Assembly: GCF_900215205.1 (NCBI RefSeq)
Contig: NZ_OBDY01000030.1
Location: 1 to 64,000, forward strand
Reading direction: 5' to 3'
Length of the DNA: 64,000 nt
Origin: Paractinoplanes atraurantiacus
GTDB taxonomy: Bacteria; Actinomycetota; Actinomycetes; Mycobacteriales; Micromonosporaceae
The position numbers were made by a program, and so were the translations under genes. The first letter of the stretch is position 1; each line of letters begins with the position of its first letter. The notes beneath the pieces were generated by a model. It saw nothing but the letters and a program-made list of their open reading frames with translations. It was not told the DNA's origin and ran no database searches. Below, one piece after another: positions 8,450 through 16,343 of this stretch.

Positions 8450-9553
8450 TCAGGCGGCGGGCTCGTCCAGGCGGAGCCGGTAGCCGCGCTTGATGACGGT
8501 CTCGATGTGGCGGCCGGAGCCGAGCGCCGTCCGCAACCGGGCCACCGCGACGTCGACCGCGTGGCCGTCGTTGCCCCGGGGCAAGGCCGCGATCAGCTGA
8601 TCCTTCGAGACCACGACGCCGGGACGGGCCGCGAGCGCCGTCAGGATCGCCATCGCGGCCGGGGCCAGCGAGTGCGGCACCTCGTCGATCAGCACCGCGT
8701 GCCCGCGCATCTCCAGCGTCGACCCGGCCACCTTCAGCTTCACCGACCGTTTCGGCAGCTCGTCCGTGACCGTCTTGATCAGCGCACCGAGCCGGAACCT
8801 CTCCGGCATCACCACCGGCACGCCCAGCTCGATCAGCGGGGCCGCCGTCACCGGGCCCACGCACGCGGCCAGCGTCCCCGACGCGAAACGGTCGAGCACC
8901 GCCTCCCGCGACGCCCCGGCCAGGTTCAGGAACGATTTCACCGCGGGCGCACTCGTGAACGTGACCGCGTCGATCTGCCCGGCCGTGATCTGCTCGACCA
9001 GACGGCGTACCGGCGCCGTGTCCGAAGGTGGAACCCAGCGGTAGACCGGCACCTCGACGACCGCCGCGCCCGCCTGCCGCAGCGCCGCCACGAACTCGGT
9101 CTGCGGCTCCCCGTGCTCCTGCACCGCGATCCGCAGCCCCGCGATGCCCTCTTCCAGCAGCCGGGACAGCACTTCCTCGGTGGCCTCGGTCTTGGCCGCC
9201 CACTCCTCGCTGAGCCCGGCCGCCCGTACGGCCCCGCAGGGTTTGGGCCCTCGGGCGACGATCCGGGCGCCCCGGAGCACCTCGCGCAGCTGCTCGGCCA
9301 TTCCCCAGCCTTCGGCCGCTTCCAGCCAGCCCCGGAAGCCGAAGCCCGTGGTCGCCACGACGAGGTCCGGCGCCAGCCCGATGCAGGCCGCGGTCGCCGC
9401 GTGCAGCGCCTCGTCGTCGATGAGCGGCACGATGCTGATCGCCGAGGCGGTGACGACCCGGGCGCCGCGCCGCTGCAGCAGCGCGGTCATCTCGTCACGG
9501 CGCCGCTCGGCGGTGACCGCGACGGTGAACCCCGTCAGCGCCCCTTCGTCCAT
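8450..9553 (-). CDS. nnaR: HemD-like/winged-helix nitrate assimilation regulator (NnaR type)
   Basis: A 367-residue fusion of an N-terminal uroporphyrinogen-III synthase-like domain (TGFTVAVTAERR, residues about 8-255) with a C-terminal OmpR/PhoB-type winged helix (APAAMAILTALAARPGVVVS, then AVDVAVARLRTAL and VIKRGYRL). This architecture matches NnaR, known in Streptomyces and Mycobacterium as an activator of nitrate/nitrite assimilation. The position at the head of the nitrate operon agrees. ATG 9551-9553 is preferred over an upstream ATG (9652) because GGGAG lies about 8 bases before it and the family begins near this point. It may sense a tetrapyrrole intermediate, though this is unproved. 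Catalytic HemD activity is possible but less likely. Confidence 0.85.
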   Translation of the reverse strand: MDEGALTGFTVAVTAERRRDEMTALLQRRGARVVTASAISIVPLIDDEALHAATAACIGLAPDLVVATTGFGFRGWLEAAEGWGMAEQLREVLRGARIVARGPKPCGAVRAAGLSEEWAAKTEATEEVLSRLLEEGIAGLRIAVQEHGEPQTEFVAALRQAGAAVVEVPVYRWVPPSDTAPVRRLVEQITAGQIDAVTFTSAPAVKSFLNLAGASREAVLDRFASGTLAACVGPVTAAPLIELGVPVVMPERFRLGALIKTVTDELPKRSVKLKVAGSTLEMRGHAVLIDEVPHSLAPAAMAILTALAARPGVVVSKDQLIAALPRGNDGHAVDVAVARLRTALGSGRHIETVIKRGYRLRLDEPAA

Positions 9554-9596
9554 CCACACTCCCAGGAAGTAGTTCACGCCAGCCTGTCCACGATCC

Positions 9597-9623
9597 GTTA
9601 CCGGAACGTCGAACCTTTGTTTC
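9597..9623. promoter_or_regulatory. Possible GlnR/NnaR-type binding site upstream of nnaR
   Basis: Three five-base half-sites sit exactly 11 bases apart: GTTAC-n6-GTCGA-n6-GTTTC, which on the minus strand reads GAAAC-n6-TCGAC-n6-GTAAC. GTNAC and GAAAC elements with six-base spacers are the known form of actinobacterial GlnR boxes. The site is 44 bases upstream of the nnaR start. The middle element is a poor match, so this is a candidate only. Confidence 0.4.
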
Positions 9624-9670
9624 GGCCTGAATAACGCGTGATCACTTTCCACCTGATGGAAGATGATGAT

Positions 9671-9853
9671 CTAGTCGGCTTCCTCAACGATCTTGCGAAC
9701 TGTCGCCAGCAGATTGAACACCTCGATGCGGCCGTCCAAGAAGCCCATCCGGTAATCCGCCCCGGTGTCGGGGTGCTGCGCCCGGGACAGGTCGCGGCGC
9801 GCGGCCATGCCGTCGGCGCGACCCGTCTCGTACGCCAGAAGTGCGTCGTCCAT
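9671..9853 (-). CDS. Small GRADG-motif protein, copy 2
   Basis: Sixty-residue protein of unknown function. It contains YETGRADGMAARRD and DYRMGFLDGRIEVFN. The same two motifs, in the same order and spacing, occur in the gene immediately upstream, so the pair arose by tandem duplication. It is charged and soluble, with no signal peptide or membrane segment. ATG 9851-9853 overlaps the upstream stop by one base (TGATG), so the two are translationally coupled. I do not recognise a named family. Confidence 0.7.
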   Translation of the reverse strand: MDDALLAYETGRADGMAARRDLSRAQHPDTGADYRMGFLDGRIEVFNLLATVRKIVEEAD

Positions 9854-10044
9854 CAGTTGTTCTTGCCGTCCAGGGCACGGCGGATCGCGGCGAGCAGGTT
9901 CTCCTCGAACGCGGACACCTGGCCGTCGACGAGACCGACCATGTAGTCGGGGTCCTCGGCTCGCGCCTCGTCCTTGCGACGGCCGGCGAGCCCGTCGGCC
10001 CGTCCGTCCTCGTACGCCACCAGGGCACTGTCAGCGCTGTCCAT
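9853..10044 (-). CDS. Small GRADG-motif protein, copy 1
   Basis: Sixty-three-residue protein of unknown function, with YEDGRADGLAGRRKDEA and DYMVGLVDGQVSAFEENL. It matches the downstream gene in the GRADGxAxRR and DYxxGxxDGxxxxF motifs. ATG 10042-10044 is selected because GGGGAGG lies six bases upstream. The motif layout suggests a short helical hairpin or a beta-turn scaffold, but no ligand residues such as Cys or His pairs are seen. The neighbours (nitrate operon and diiron oxygenase gene) are on the same strand but separated, so function cannot be drawn from them. Confidence 0.75.
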   Translation of the reverse strand: MDSADSALVAYEDGRADGLAGRRKDEARAEDPDYMVGLVDGQVSAFEENLLAAIRRALDGKNN

Positions 10045-10118
10045 GCATCCTCCCCGAACGCCTCGTCGCCGCGCTCGAGCGCAGACACCGCGATCCAATC
10101 TCCCACGCGATGACAGCA

Positions 10119-10146
10119 CCGCCCACCGGCTGAATCGGCCGGGCGG
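10119..10146 (-). terminator. Possible hairpin downstream of the diiron oxygenase gene
   Basis: CCGCCC-a-CCG ... CGG-c-CGGGCGG forms an interrupted nine-pair stem with a short loop, 60 bases beyond the stop at 10207. It has no U-tract. It lies in the 160-base gap before the GRADG genes and could end the upstream transcript. Confidence 0.35.
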
Positions 10147-10206
10147 AAATCCTAAAGTCCCAGGTCAAGGGCCGATTCAGATGAATTACTGCGCGTTGGA
10201 AAACAA

Positions 10207-11094
10207 TCACGCAGCGGCAGGGAGCAGGCCCGAGCGCCGCCACAGCGCGCGACCCGGACCATCGATCAAATCAAGATCTTCCAGGTACCCCACCACGCGC
10301 TCCCCGGCCCAGCGGACGGTCTCCTGGAAATGCGGGTTGGCGTCGGCCAGCCGCTTGCCCTCGGCCGGCGAGAGTCCGATCGAGCGGTACACGGCCGGGT
10401 GGATCAGGCGCGTGCCGCAGAGATAGGCCGCCCGCGCGATCACCACCTTGTCGAAGGTGAGCCGCCCCTTGCCGGCCTCGCGCACCTGCCGGGCCAGCTC
10501 CTCGCGCGCGTACCGGACGTGCCGCGCCTCCTCGACCACGTGGATCCGCGACACCATCCGGACCAGCGGCTGCACCTGCTCGTCGGCCATCGCCTCGCGC
10601 TGGAGCGTGTCCAGGATCTCCTCGCAGATCAGGATCGCCGCGAACATCCGAGGGCCGGTGCCGGTGGCCGCGATCCACTTGCCCAGCCACGCGTTGACAC
10701 CGTCGGGCCGGTACACCGGCGTACCCAGAGCGCTGATCATCTTGCCGAACATGACCGAGTGCCGGCACTCGTCGGCGACCTCGGTCAGTGCGTACTGGGC
10801 GTGGGCGGCGGTCGGGTCCTGCTTGTAGTAGCCGCGGATGAGCAGCTGCATGAGGATCGTCTCGAACCAGACGCCGAGCCCGGCGATGCTGGCCACCTCG
10901 TGCCGGGTCAGGGTGATCCGCTGCTGTTCGGTCAGCCGCTCCCAGGTGGAAGTGCCGTAAAGGCTGGACCGGTGCGGCGGTACGAAGTACTTGCCCTCGA
11001 CGAACGGCGCCTCCCAGTCGATCTCCACTTCGGGGTCGTACGAGTGCTCCGCGGACGACCTCAGGAGCCGGGTGGCGGTGCGATCGCGATCCAT
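10207..11094 (-). CDS. AurF-like diiron oxygenase
   Basis: A 295-residue all-helical protein resembling the p-aminobenzoate N-oxygenase (AurF) diiron family. Candidate iron ligands are in HEVASIAGLGVWFE, ADECRHSVMFGKM (ExxH), ICEEILD and VEEARHVRYAREE (ExxH), spaced as expected for a four-helix bundle. The substrate is unknown; relatives oxidise amines or hydrocarbons. ATG 11092-11094 is chosen for the GGGAGGG seven bases upstream. It is divergent from the TetR gene at 11159, and palindromes lie between, so it is probably controlled by that repressor together with the monooxygenase operon on the other strand. Confidence 0.8.
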   Translation of the reverse strand: MDRDRTATRLLRSSAEHSYDPEVEIDWEAPFVEGKYFVPPHRSSLYGTSTWERLTEQQRITLTRHEVASIAGLGVWFETILMQLLIRGYYKQDPTAAHAQYALTEVADECRHSVMFGKMISALGTPVYRPDGVNAWLGKWIAATGTGPRMFAAILICEEILDTLQREAMADEQVQPLVRMVSRIHVVEEARHVRYAREELARQVREAGKGRLTFDKVVIARAAYLCGTRLIHPAVYRSIGLSPAEGKRLADANPHFQETVRWAGERVVGYLEDLDLIDGPGRALWRRSGLLPAAA

Positions 11095-11117
11095 CAGAAC
11101 CCTCCCGGGGACTGTGA

Positions 11118-11148
11118 GGTACTTGACGTTACCTCGGGTAACAGTTAC
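11118..11148. promoter_or_regulatory. Divergent control region with two palindromes
   Basis: GTAAC-A-GTTAC (11138-11148) is a perfect inverted repeat. GGTAC-ttgac-GTTACC (11118-11133) is an imperfect one next to it. They fill most of the 64 bases between the diiron oxygenase start and the TetR start. TetR proteins commonly bind such sites in a shared promoter, so autoregulation and control of both operons is likely. Confidence 0.55.
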
Positions 11149-11158
11149 TTCTAGTACT

Positions 11159-11848
11159 ATGAACACGGATGAGACACCGGTCAATACGGATGGCCGTAAA
11201 GGCCGCTGGGCCGGCCACCGTGAGCAGCGCCGGGCCGAGCTCACCGAAGCGGCGATCGAGGCGATCCGCCTGCACGGCCCCGAGGTCGGCATGGACGCCA
11301 TCGCCGCTCACGCGAAGGTCAGCAAGCCGGTGCTCTACCGCTACTTCGCCGACAAGTCCGAGCTGTGGCTGGCGGTCGGGCAACAGGCGGCCGGCATGGT
11401 GCTCGACGCGATCGTTCCGGCCGTGGCCGCGGTCCGTGAGGAGCGGGCGGCGGTCGGCGCGGCCATCGACGCCTACCTCGGGCACATCGCGGCCGACACC
11501 AACCTCTACCAGTTCGTCGTGCACCAGCCCGAGATCGCCCGCGGACGCGACGTCGTGGCCGACGTGGTCGACACGGTCGCCAGCGGCCTGGCCCGGATCC
11601 TGGGCGACCGGCTGCGGGCCCGGGGGCTCGACTCCGGGGCGGCGCTGCCCTGGGCGTACGGCGTGGTGGGTTATGTCCAGGCCGTCGGCGACTGGTGGCT
11701 GCGGCAGCAGCAGCCGATCAGCCGCGAGGCGCTCGGCGACTATCTGACGACGTTCCTGTGGGGCGGCGTTGCGGGACTTCAGCAGGCGGCGGACGTGCCG
11801 GGCGGGCTCGCCGCGTACCGGGAGGAGACCAGCTTTGGCCAGTCTTGA
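11159..11848 (+). CDS. TetR-family regulator
   Basis: A 229-residue TetR-type repressor. The N-terminal helix-turn-helix is clear (MDAIAAHAKVSKPVLYRYF, residues about 45-63), followed by an all-helical ligand domain with LYQFVVHQPEIARGRD and GYVQAVGDWW. The ATG at 11159-11161 has no ribosome binding site and sits beside a TAGTAC-like -10, so the mRNA may be leaderless. It begins the plus-strand DUF4873/monooxygenase/SDR/hydrolase operon. Its C-terminal end overlaps the next gene by 14 bases. Ligand is unknown, perhaps a fatty or steroid-like substrate of the operon. Confidence 0.85.
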   Translation: MNTDETPVNTDGRKGRWAGHREQRRAELTEAAIEAIRLHGPEVGMDAIAAHAKVSKPVLYRYFADKSELWLAVGQQAAGMVLDAIVPAVAAVREERAAVGAAIDAYLGHIAADTNLYQFVVHQPEIARGRDVVADVVDTVASGLARILGDRLRARGLDSGAALPWAYGVVGYVQAVGDWWLRQQQPISREALGDYLTTFLWGGVAGLQQAADVPGGLAAYREETSFGQS

Positions 11849-12158
11849 CGAGGAATACAACGGTCCTGAGGAGGAGTACCGGGGACCGGCCACGCTGCAC
11901 GACGGCGAGGCGGACCATCCGGTCGAGATCCGGCTGTCGGCCCGGTTCGAGCCGGTCGAGGGCCGCTTTCGATGGGCCGGGCGCACGGCGCCCGACGAGA
12001 CGCTGCGGGAACGCGTGGCGGGCGGGTTACGCCAGGCGTCCCTCGCGCTTCCAGGGTCAACAGCGGTTGATGTACGCCTGAGCGAGCCCGACCCGTGGGG
12101 CGGCATCCGCCTGTCCGGCACGGGCACGCCGCCTTGGTTCCGGGGGTTTTCGGTATGA
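11835..12158 (+). CDS. DUF4873-like small protein
   Basis: A 107-residue protein resembling DUF4873, a family usually encoded next to, or fused with, flavin monooxygenases in actinobacteria. Visible motifs are YRGPATLHDGEADHPVEIRL, RFEPVEGRFRWAGR and DPWGGIRLSGTGTPPW. TTG 11835 is taken as start because GGAGGAG lies nine bases upstream; it lies inside the TetR 3' end. The stop overlaps the monooxygenase start as ATGA. It is probably an accessory of the next enzyme, an inference from gene pairing. Confidence 0.72.
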   Translation: MASLDEEYNGPEEEYRGPATLHDGEADHPVEIRLSARFEPVEGRFRWAGRTAPDETLRERVAGGLRQASLALPGSTAVDVRLSEPDPWGGIRLSGTGTPPWFRGFSV

Positions 12159-13654
12159 CCGACCACTTCGACGTCATCATCATCGGCGCGGGTCTCTCGG
12201 GCATCGGCGCGGCGTGGCGCTTGCAGGAGTCGGGGCTCGGGAAGACGTACGCCATCCTGGAAGCCCGGGACGCGATCGGCGGAACCTGGGACCTGTTCCG
12301 CTATCCCGGCGTCCGGTCCGACTCGGACATGTTCACGCTGAGCTACCCGTTCCGGCCCTGGCGCGACACCCAGTCGCTCGCCTCCGGCGACAAGATCCGC
12401 GACTACATCCGGGCCACCGCCGACGAGGGCGGCATCAGCCGGCACATCCGCTTCAACTCCAAGGTGGTGGCGGCCGACTGGGACTCCGACGAGGCCCACT
12501 GGACCCTGACCATCGCCGACGGCTCGACGCTGACCTGTTCTTTCCTGTACGCCTGCTCGGGCTACTACAACTACGACCGCGGCTACCAGCCGGACTTCCC
12601 GGGCCTCGACGAGTACGAGGGACAGCTGGTCCACCCGCAGTTCTGGCCCGACGGCCTCGACTACCGCGGCAAGCGGGTCGTCGTGATCGGCAGCGGCGCG
12701 ACCGCGGTGACGCTGGTGCCGGCGATGGCGCCCGAGGCGGCGCACGTGACGATGCTGCAGCGCTCCCCCTCGTACCTCACCTCGCTGCCCTCACACGACG
12801 TGGTGGCCCGTGCCCTGCTGCGGGTGCTGCCCGGCGCCGCGGCCAGCCGGATCGCGCGCGCCAAGAACATCGTGATGACGCAGGGCTTCTACCAGCTGGC
12901 CCGGCGCCAGCCCGACCGCGTGCGCAAGGTGCTGCGGTCGCTCGCCGTCAAAGGGCTCGGCGACGAGGCGTACGTGGACGAGCACTTCAAGCCCTCCTAC
13001 AACCCGTGGGACCAGCGCCTGTGCGTGATTCCCGAGGGCGACCTCTACACCGAGATCAAGGCGGGCCGGGCCTCGGTGGTGACCGACCACATCGACGCCT
13101 TCGTCCCGAACGGCATCCGGCTGAAGTCGGGCCAGGTGCTCGAGGCCGACATCGTGGTCTCGGCGACCGGCCTGTCGCTGCTGCCCATCGGTGGGGTCGA
13201 AGTCAGCGTCGACGGTACGCCGGTGCAGCTCGGCGACCAGGCGGCCTACCGGGGCGTGATGCTGAGCGGCGTACCCAATCTGGCCTACTGCATCGGCTAT
13301 GTGAACGCCTCGTGGACGCTGCGGGCCGACCTCTCGCACCGCTACGTCATGAAGCTCCTGCGGCACATGGACCGCAACCGCCTAGGCGTGGCCACTCCTG
13401 CGACACCCGGCGATTCCGGGCGCCCCTTGCTCGACCTGTCGTCGGGATATGTGCAGCGCGCCCTCGACGACTGGCCCCGCCAGGGCGTCCGAGCCCCGTG
13501 GCTGGTACGCCAGAACTACCTGCGCGACGTCCTGACCACCCCCCGAGCCGACGTCACCCGCGACATGCGCTTCCGCCGAGCGGCCTTCCCGTCCCACCGC
13601 GCGACCGCCACCGCCTCTCCCTCCGTTGCCTCCCAGAAGGGCCCCACCCCATGA
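12155..13654 (+). CDS. Baeyer-Villiger-type flavin monooxygenase
   Basis: A 499-residue NADPH/FAD monooxygenase. The FAD Rossmann motif GAGLSG is at residues 11-16 and a second dinucleotide motif is in VVVIGSGATAVT. The segment EYEGQLVHPQFWPDG matches the Baeyer-Villiger fingerprint (F/Y)xGxxxHxxxW. The expected reaction is oxygen insertion next to a carbonyl of a ketone, aldehyde or lipid, giving an ester. It overlaps both neighbours by four bases. Together with the SDR and hydrolase that follow, it could turn an alcohol into a ketone, then an ester, then cleaved products. The operon layout recalls the mymA region of Mycobacterium, although order differs. Confidence 0.85.
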   Translation: MTDHFDVIIIGAGLSGIGAAWRLQESGLGKTYAILEARDAIGGTWDLFRYPGVRSDSDMFTLSYPFRPWRDTQSLASGDKIRDYIRATADEGGISRHIRFNSKVVAADWDSDEAHWTLTIADGSTLTCSFLYACSGYYNYDRGYQPDFPGLDEYEGQLVHPQFWPDGLDYRGKRVVVIGSGATAVTLVPAMAPEAAHVTMLQRSPSYLTSLPSHDVVARALLRVLPGAAASRIARAKNIVMTQGFYQLARRQPDRVRKVLRSLAVKGLGDEAYVDEHFKPSYNPWDQRLCVIPEGDLYTEIKAGRASVVTDHIDAFVPNGIRLKSGQVLEADIVVSATGLSLLPIGGVEVSVDGTPVQLGDQAAYRGVMLSGVPNLAYCIGYVNASWTLRADLSHRYVMKLLRHMDRNRLGVATPATPGDSGRPLLDLSSGYVQRALDDWPRQGVRAPWLVRQNYLRDVLTTPRADVTRDMRFRRAAFPSHRATATASPSVASQKGPTP

Positions 13655-14508
13655 CCCGTCTCGGACATTTCCGATTTGCCGGTCATACGGCCGTCGTGAC
13701 CGGCGCGGCGAGCGGCATCGGCGAGCAGCTCGCCTACCAACTCGGCGAGCTCGGCAGCCACCTCGTGCTGGTCGACCGCGACGAGGCCCGGCTCAAGACC
13801 GTGGCCGACCGCGTCCGCGCCTCGCATCCCGGGCTGACCGTCGACTCGATCGTGGCCGACCTCGCCGACCGCGCCCAGGTCGAAGGCGTCGCCACCAAGG
13901 TCCTGGCCGACCATCCGGCCATCGGGCTGCTGGTCAACAACGCCGGCATCGCCCTGGGCGGCCGCTTCGACCAGGTCACGGTCGAGGAGTTCGAGACCGT
14001 GATGAACGTGAACTTCCGCGCCCCGATGCTGCTCACCCACGCCCTGCTGCCCGCGCTCACCGCCGCCCCCGGCAGCCACCTGGTCAACGTCTCCAGCCTG
14101 TTCGGCCTCATCGCCCCGGCCGGCCAGAGCGCGTACGCGGCCAGCAAGTTCGCCCTGCGCGGCCTGAGCCAGGCCCTGCACACCGAGCTCGCCGAGAACG
14201 GGGTGGGCGTCACCACGGTGCATCCCGGCGGCATCCGTACGAGAATCGCCGAAGGCGCGATCGTCGGCACCCACGTCCCCACCTCGGAGATCGAGCCCAA
14301 CCGCAAGCTCTTCGACGCGCTGCTCACCTATCCGCCGGAGAAGGCCGCCCGGCAGATCATCGAGGCCGTCGCCAAGCGCAAGCCGCGGCTGCTCATCGCG
14401 CTCAGCGCCAAGGCCCCCGACCTGCTGGCCCGCCTGTTCCCGGTCGGCCACGCCCGCGTCATGCAGTTCCTGACCACCACCTCCGTCAAGATCGGGGCCC
14501 GCCGGTGA
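13651..14508 (+). CDS. Short-chain dehydrogenase/reductase
   Basis: A 285-residue classical SDR. It has the cofactor motif TGAASGIG (17-24), NNAG, a catalytic Ser in LVNVSSLFG and YAASK. It likely oxidises a secondary alcohol or reduces a carbonyl with NAD(P). The ATG at 13651 overlaps the monooxygenase stop, and its own stop overlaps the hydrolase GTG, so all three enzymes are co-translated. The C-terminal extension of about 40 residues beyond the core (residues 245-285) is hydrophobic and may contact lipid substrate. Confidence 0.88.
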   Translation: MTRLGHFRFAGHTAVVTGAASGIGEQLAYQLGELGSHLVLVDRDEARLKTVADRVRASHPGLTVDSIVADLADRAQVEGVATKVLADHPAIGLLVNNAGIALGGRFDQVTVEEFETVMNVNFRAPMLLTHALLPALTAAPGSHLVNVSSLFGLIAPAGQSAYAASKFALRGLSQALHTELAENGVGVTTVHPGGIRTRIAEGAIVGTHVPTSEIEPNRKLFDALLTYPPEKAARQIIEAVAKRKPRLLIALSAKAPDLLARLFPVGHARVMQFLTTTSVKIGARR

Positions 14509-15365
14509 ACTATGTGGAGGTCCACGGCAGCCGCATCCGCTACCACGCGACCGGCCCCGCCGACGGCCCCGCGGTGGTGCTGCTGCACGGCATCGGCCGC
14601 AGCCTGGAGGACTGGCTCCCCCAGCACGACCGGCTCACCGAGCACCGCGTGATCAGCCTGGACATGCCCGGCTTCGGCCTGTCCCAGCGCCTGCCGGCCC
14701 GTACGACGCTGACCTGTCTGGCCGAGGGTGTGTGGGCCACCCTGGACGCGCTCGGCGTCACCGACCCCGTACACCTGATGGGCAATTCGCTCGGCGGCGC
14801 CGTCGCCATGCAGATGCTGGTCGACGATCCGGCCCGCGTCACCACGCTGACCCTGGTCAACAGCGCCGGCTTCGGCAAGGAGGTCACCTTCGCCCTGCGC
14901 ATGCTGGCGATCCCGTTCCTCGGCCGCCCCCTGCTCGGCCGCATCGACCCGCGCGTCGCCAAGCGCGTCGAACGCTCCCTGTTCGCCGACCGGGCCCTGG
15001 TCACTCAGGAGAGAATTGCGATGGCCGTACGGATCGGCCGCCAGCCCGACTTCGCCGCCGTCTACCTGGAGATCGCCCGGGCCCTGGGCGGCTTCCGCGG
15101 CATAGCCCCCCGCTGGCGCGCCGAGCTGCTCAACCGCGTCGTCCGCAACCCCAGACCCACCTTGATCCTGTGGGGCGACCGCGACCTGATCCTGCCCTCG
15201 GTGCACCTGAGCGCGGCCCGGGCCGCCCTCCCCCACGCCCAGTCCCACCTGTTCCCCGACACCGGCCACATGCCCCAGCTGGAACGCCCCGACGAGTTCG
15301 CCCGCCTGGTCAAGCCCCTCCTGGCGTTGACCGCCGAGCCACCACGAACCCATTCACCGTTGTGA
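14505..15365 (+). CDS. Alpha/beta-fold hydrolase
   Basis: A 286-residue serine hydrolase. The oxyanion loop is HGIGRSLEDW, the nucleophile elbow GNSLGG, the acid in ILWGDRDLI and the histidine in DTGHMPQLERP, giving a complete triad. It probably cleaves the ester or lactone made by the upstream Baeyer-Villiger enzyme. GTG 14505 overlaps the SDR stop as GTGA. It is the last gene of the coupled set. The substrate cannot be told from sequence. Confidence 0.87.
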   Translation: MNYVEVHGSRIRYHATGPADGPAVVLLHGIGRSLEDWLPQHDRLTEHRVISLDMPGFGLSQRLPARTTLTCLAEGVWATLDALGVTDPVHLMGNSLGGAVAMQMLVDDPARVTTLTLVNSAGFGKEVTFALRMLAIPFLGRPLLGRIDPRVAKRVERSLFADRALVTQERIAMAVRIGRQPDFAAVYLEIARALGGFRGIAPRWRAELLNRVVRNPRPTLILWGDRDLILPSVHLSAARAALPHAQSHLFPDTGHMPQLERPDEFARLVKPLLALTAEPPRTHSPL

Positions 15366-15414
15366 CGACCATTCCGGACGCCGATCGTCCGGCTTGCGGT
15401 CTACGGTGCCTTGC

Positions 15415-15966
15415 ATGAGCGATATTCCCTGGGAGCCGCCGGTAGCCGGCAACGAGACCGAACACCTGATCGGCGCCATCGACCGGATGCGCTACACGTT
15501 CCGCTGGAAGGCCGCCGACCTGACCTCGGACGGCCTCAACCAGCGCCTGCCCACCTCCACTCTCACCCTGGGCGGCTTGCTGAAGCACCTGGCCCTGGTC
15601 GAGGACCACCAGATCACCGGCAAGTTCTTCGGCGAGCCCCTGCCGGCCCCGTGGACAACCGTCGACTGGGACAGCGACCCCGACTGGGACTTCACCTCGG
15701 CCGCCGACGACAAGCCCGACGATCTGTACGCCCTGTACGACGCCGCCGTGGCCCGGGGCCGAGCGCGCCTTCAGGAGGCCCTGGCCGACGGCGGCCTGGA
15801 CCGCCCCTGTCCCCGCCCCTGGCCGGACGGCCGCACCCCGAGCCTGCGCCGCTTCGTCTTCGACCTCCTGGAGGAGTACGCCCGCCACGTAGGCCACGCC
15901 GACCTCCTCCGCGAGGCGGTGGACGGCCGCGTGGGCGAGGACCCGCCGTCCGACTGGCGCCCGTGA
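15415..15966 (+). CDS. DinB/DUF664-like protein
   Basis: A 183-residue four-helix protein of the DinB/YfiT superfamily. Conserved features are LGGLLKHLALVEDHQITGKFFG and ARHVGHADLLREAVDG; histidines in LKHLALVEDH and RHVGHAD would form the metal site. Relatives act as thiol-dependent transferases using mycothiol or bacillithiol, but many have unknown roles. ATG 15415 is chosen since MSDIPWEPP resembles family starts. It ends in a GTGA overlap with the next gene. Confidence 0.82.
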   Translation: MSDIPWEPPVAGNETEHLIGAIDRMRYTFRWKAADLTSDGLNQRLPTSTLTLGGLLKHLALVEDHQITGKFFGEPLPAPWTTVDWDSDPDWDFTSAADDKPDDLYALYDAAVARGRARLQEALADGGLDRPCPRPWPDGRTPSLRRFVFDLLEEYARHVGHADLLREAVDGRVGEDPPSDWRP

Positions 15967-16343
15967 AGATTCCCACCGCCCTGATCGGCTGCCGGGTGGA
16001 CCGGACCGCGTTCGACTACCAGGTCCGCCTCAGCCTCTCGGCACTCGACCCGGGCGGGACCCACCGGGTCGACGCCGAGCTCGTCATCGAGACACCGTTC
16101 CTGCTCGGCGACCCCCACGGCCGATGGCACAAACTGGACCCCGGCACGGGCGCGGCCCTGGCCCCGGCCTTGAACCTCTTCCAGCGAACGGTGACCGGCG
16201 TCAAGGTCCGCGCCGACGGAGCCCTCCACCTCACCTTCGACGAGGGCTTCCAGCTGTGCATCGACCCCCACACCGACTACGAGTCGTGGAGCCTCTCCGG
16301 AACAGGCATCGAGCCTGTCGCGGTCGGCCCCGGCGGCGAGTAA
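15963..16343 (+). CDS. Small conserved protein (DUF6188-like)
   Basis: A 126-residue soluble protein. The segment LHLTFDEGFQLCIDPHTDYE followed by SWSLSGTGIE is like the DUF6188 family, in which the C-terminal D-x-DYE-x-W motif is conserved. Function unknown. GTG 15963 overlaps the upstream stop and the TAA at 16341-16343 shares a base with the next ATG, so four genes from 15415 to 17568 form one coupled set. Confidence 0.68.
   Translation: MKIPTALIGCRVDRTAFDYQVRLSLSALDPGGTHRVDAELVIETPFLLGDPHGRWHKLDPGTGAALAPALNLFQRTVTGVKVRADGALHLTFDEGFQLCIDPHTDYESWSLSGTGIEPVAVGPGGE

Noticed and set aside
9554..9652. Upstream ATG for nnaR at 9652
   Set aside because: No ribosome site, and the added 33 residues do not match the HemD-like domain, whereas ATG 9553 has GGGAG at the right distance.
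11129..12745. Large minus-strand open frame over the TetR and DUF4873 genes
   Set aside because: It runs opposite clear TetR and monooxygenase motifs and contains no domain itself.
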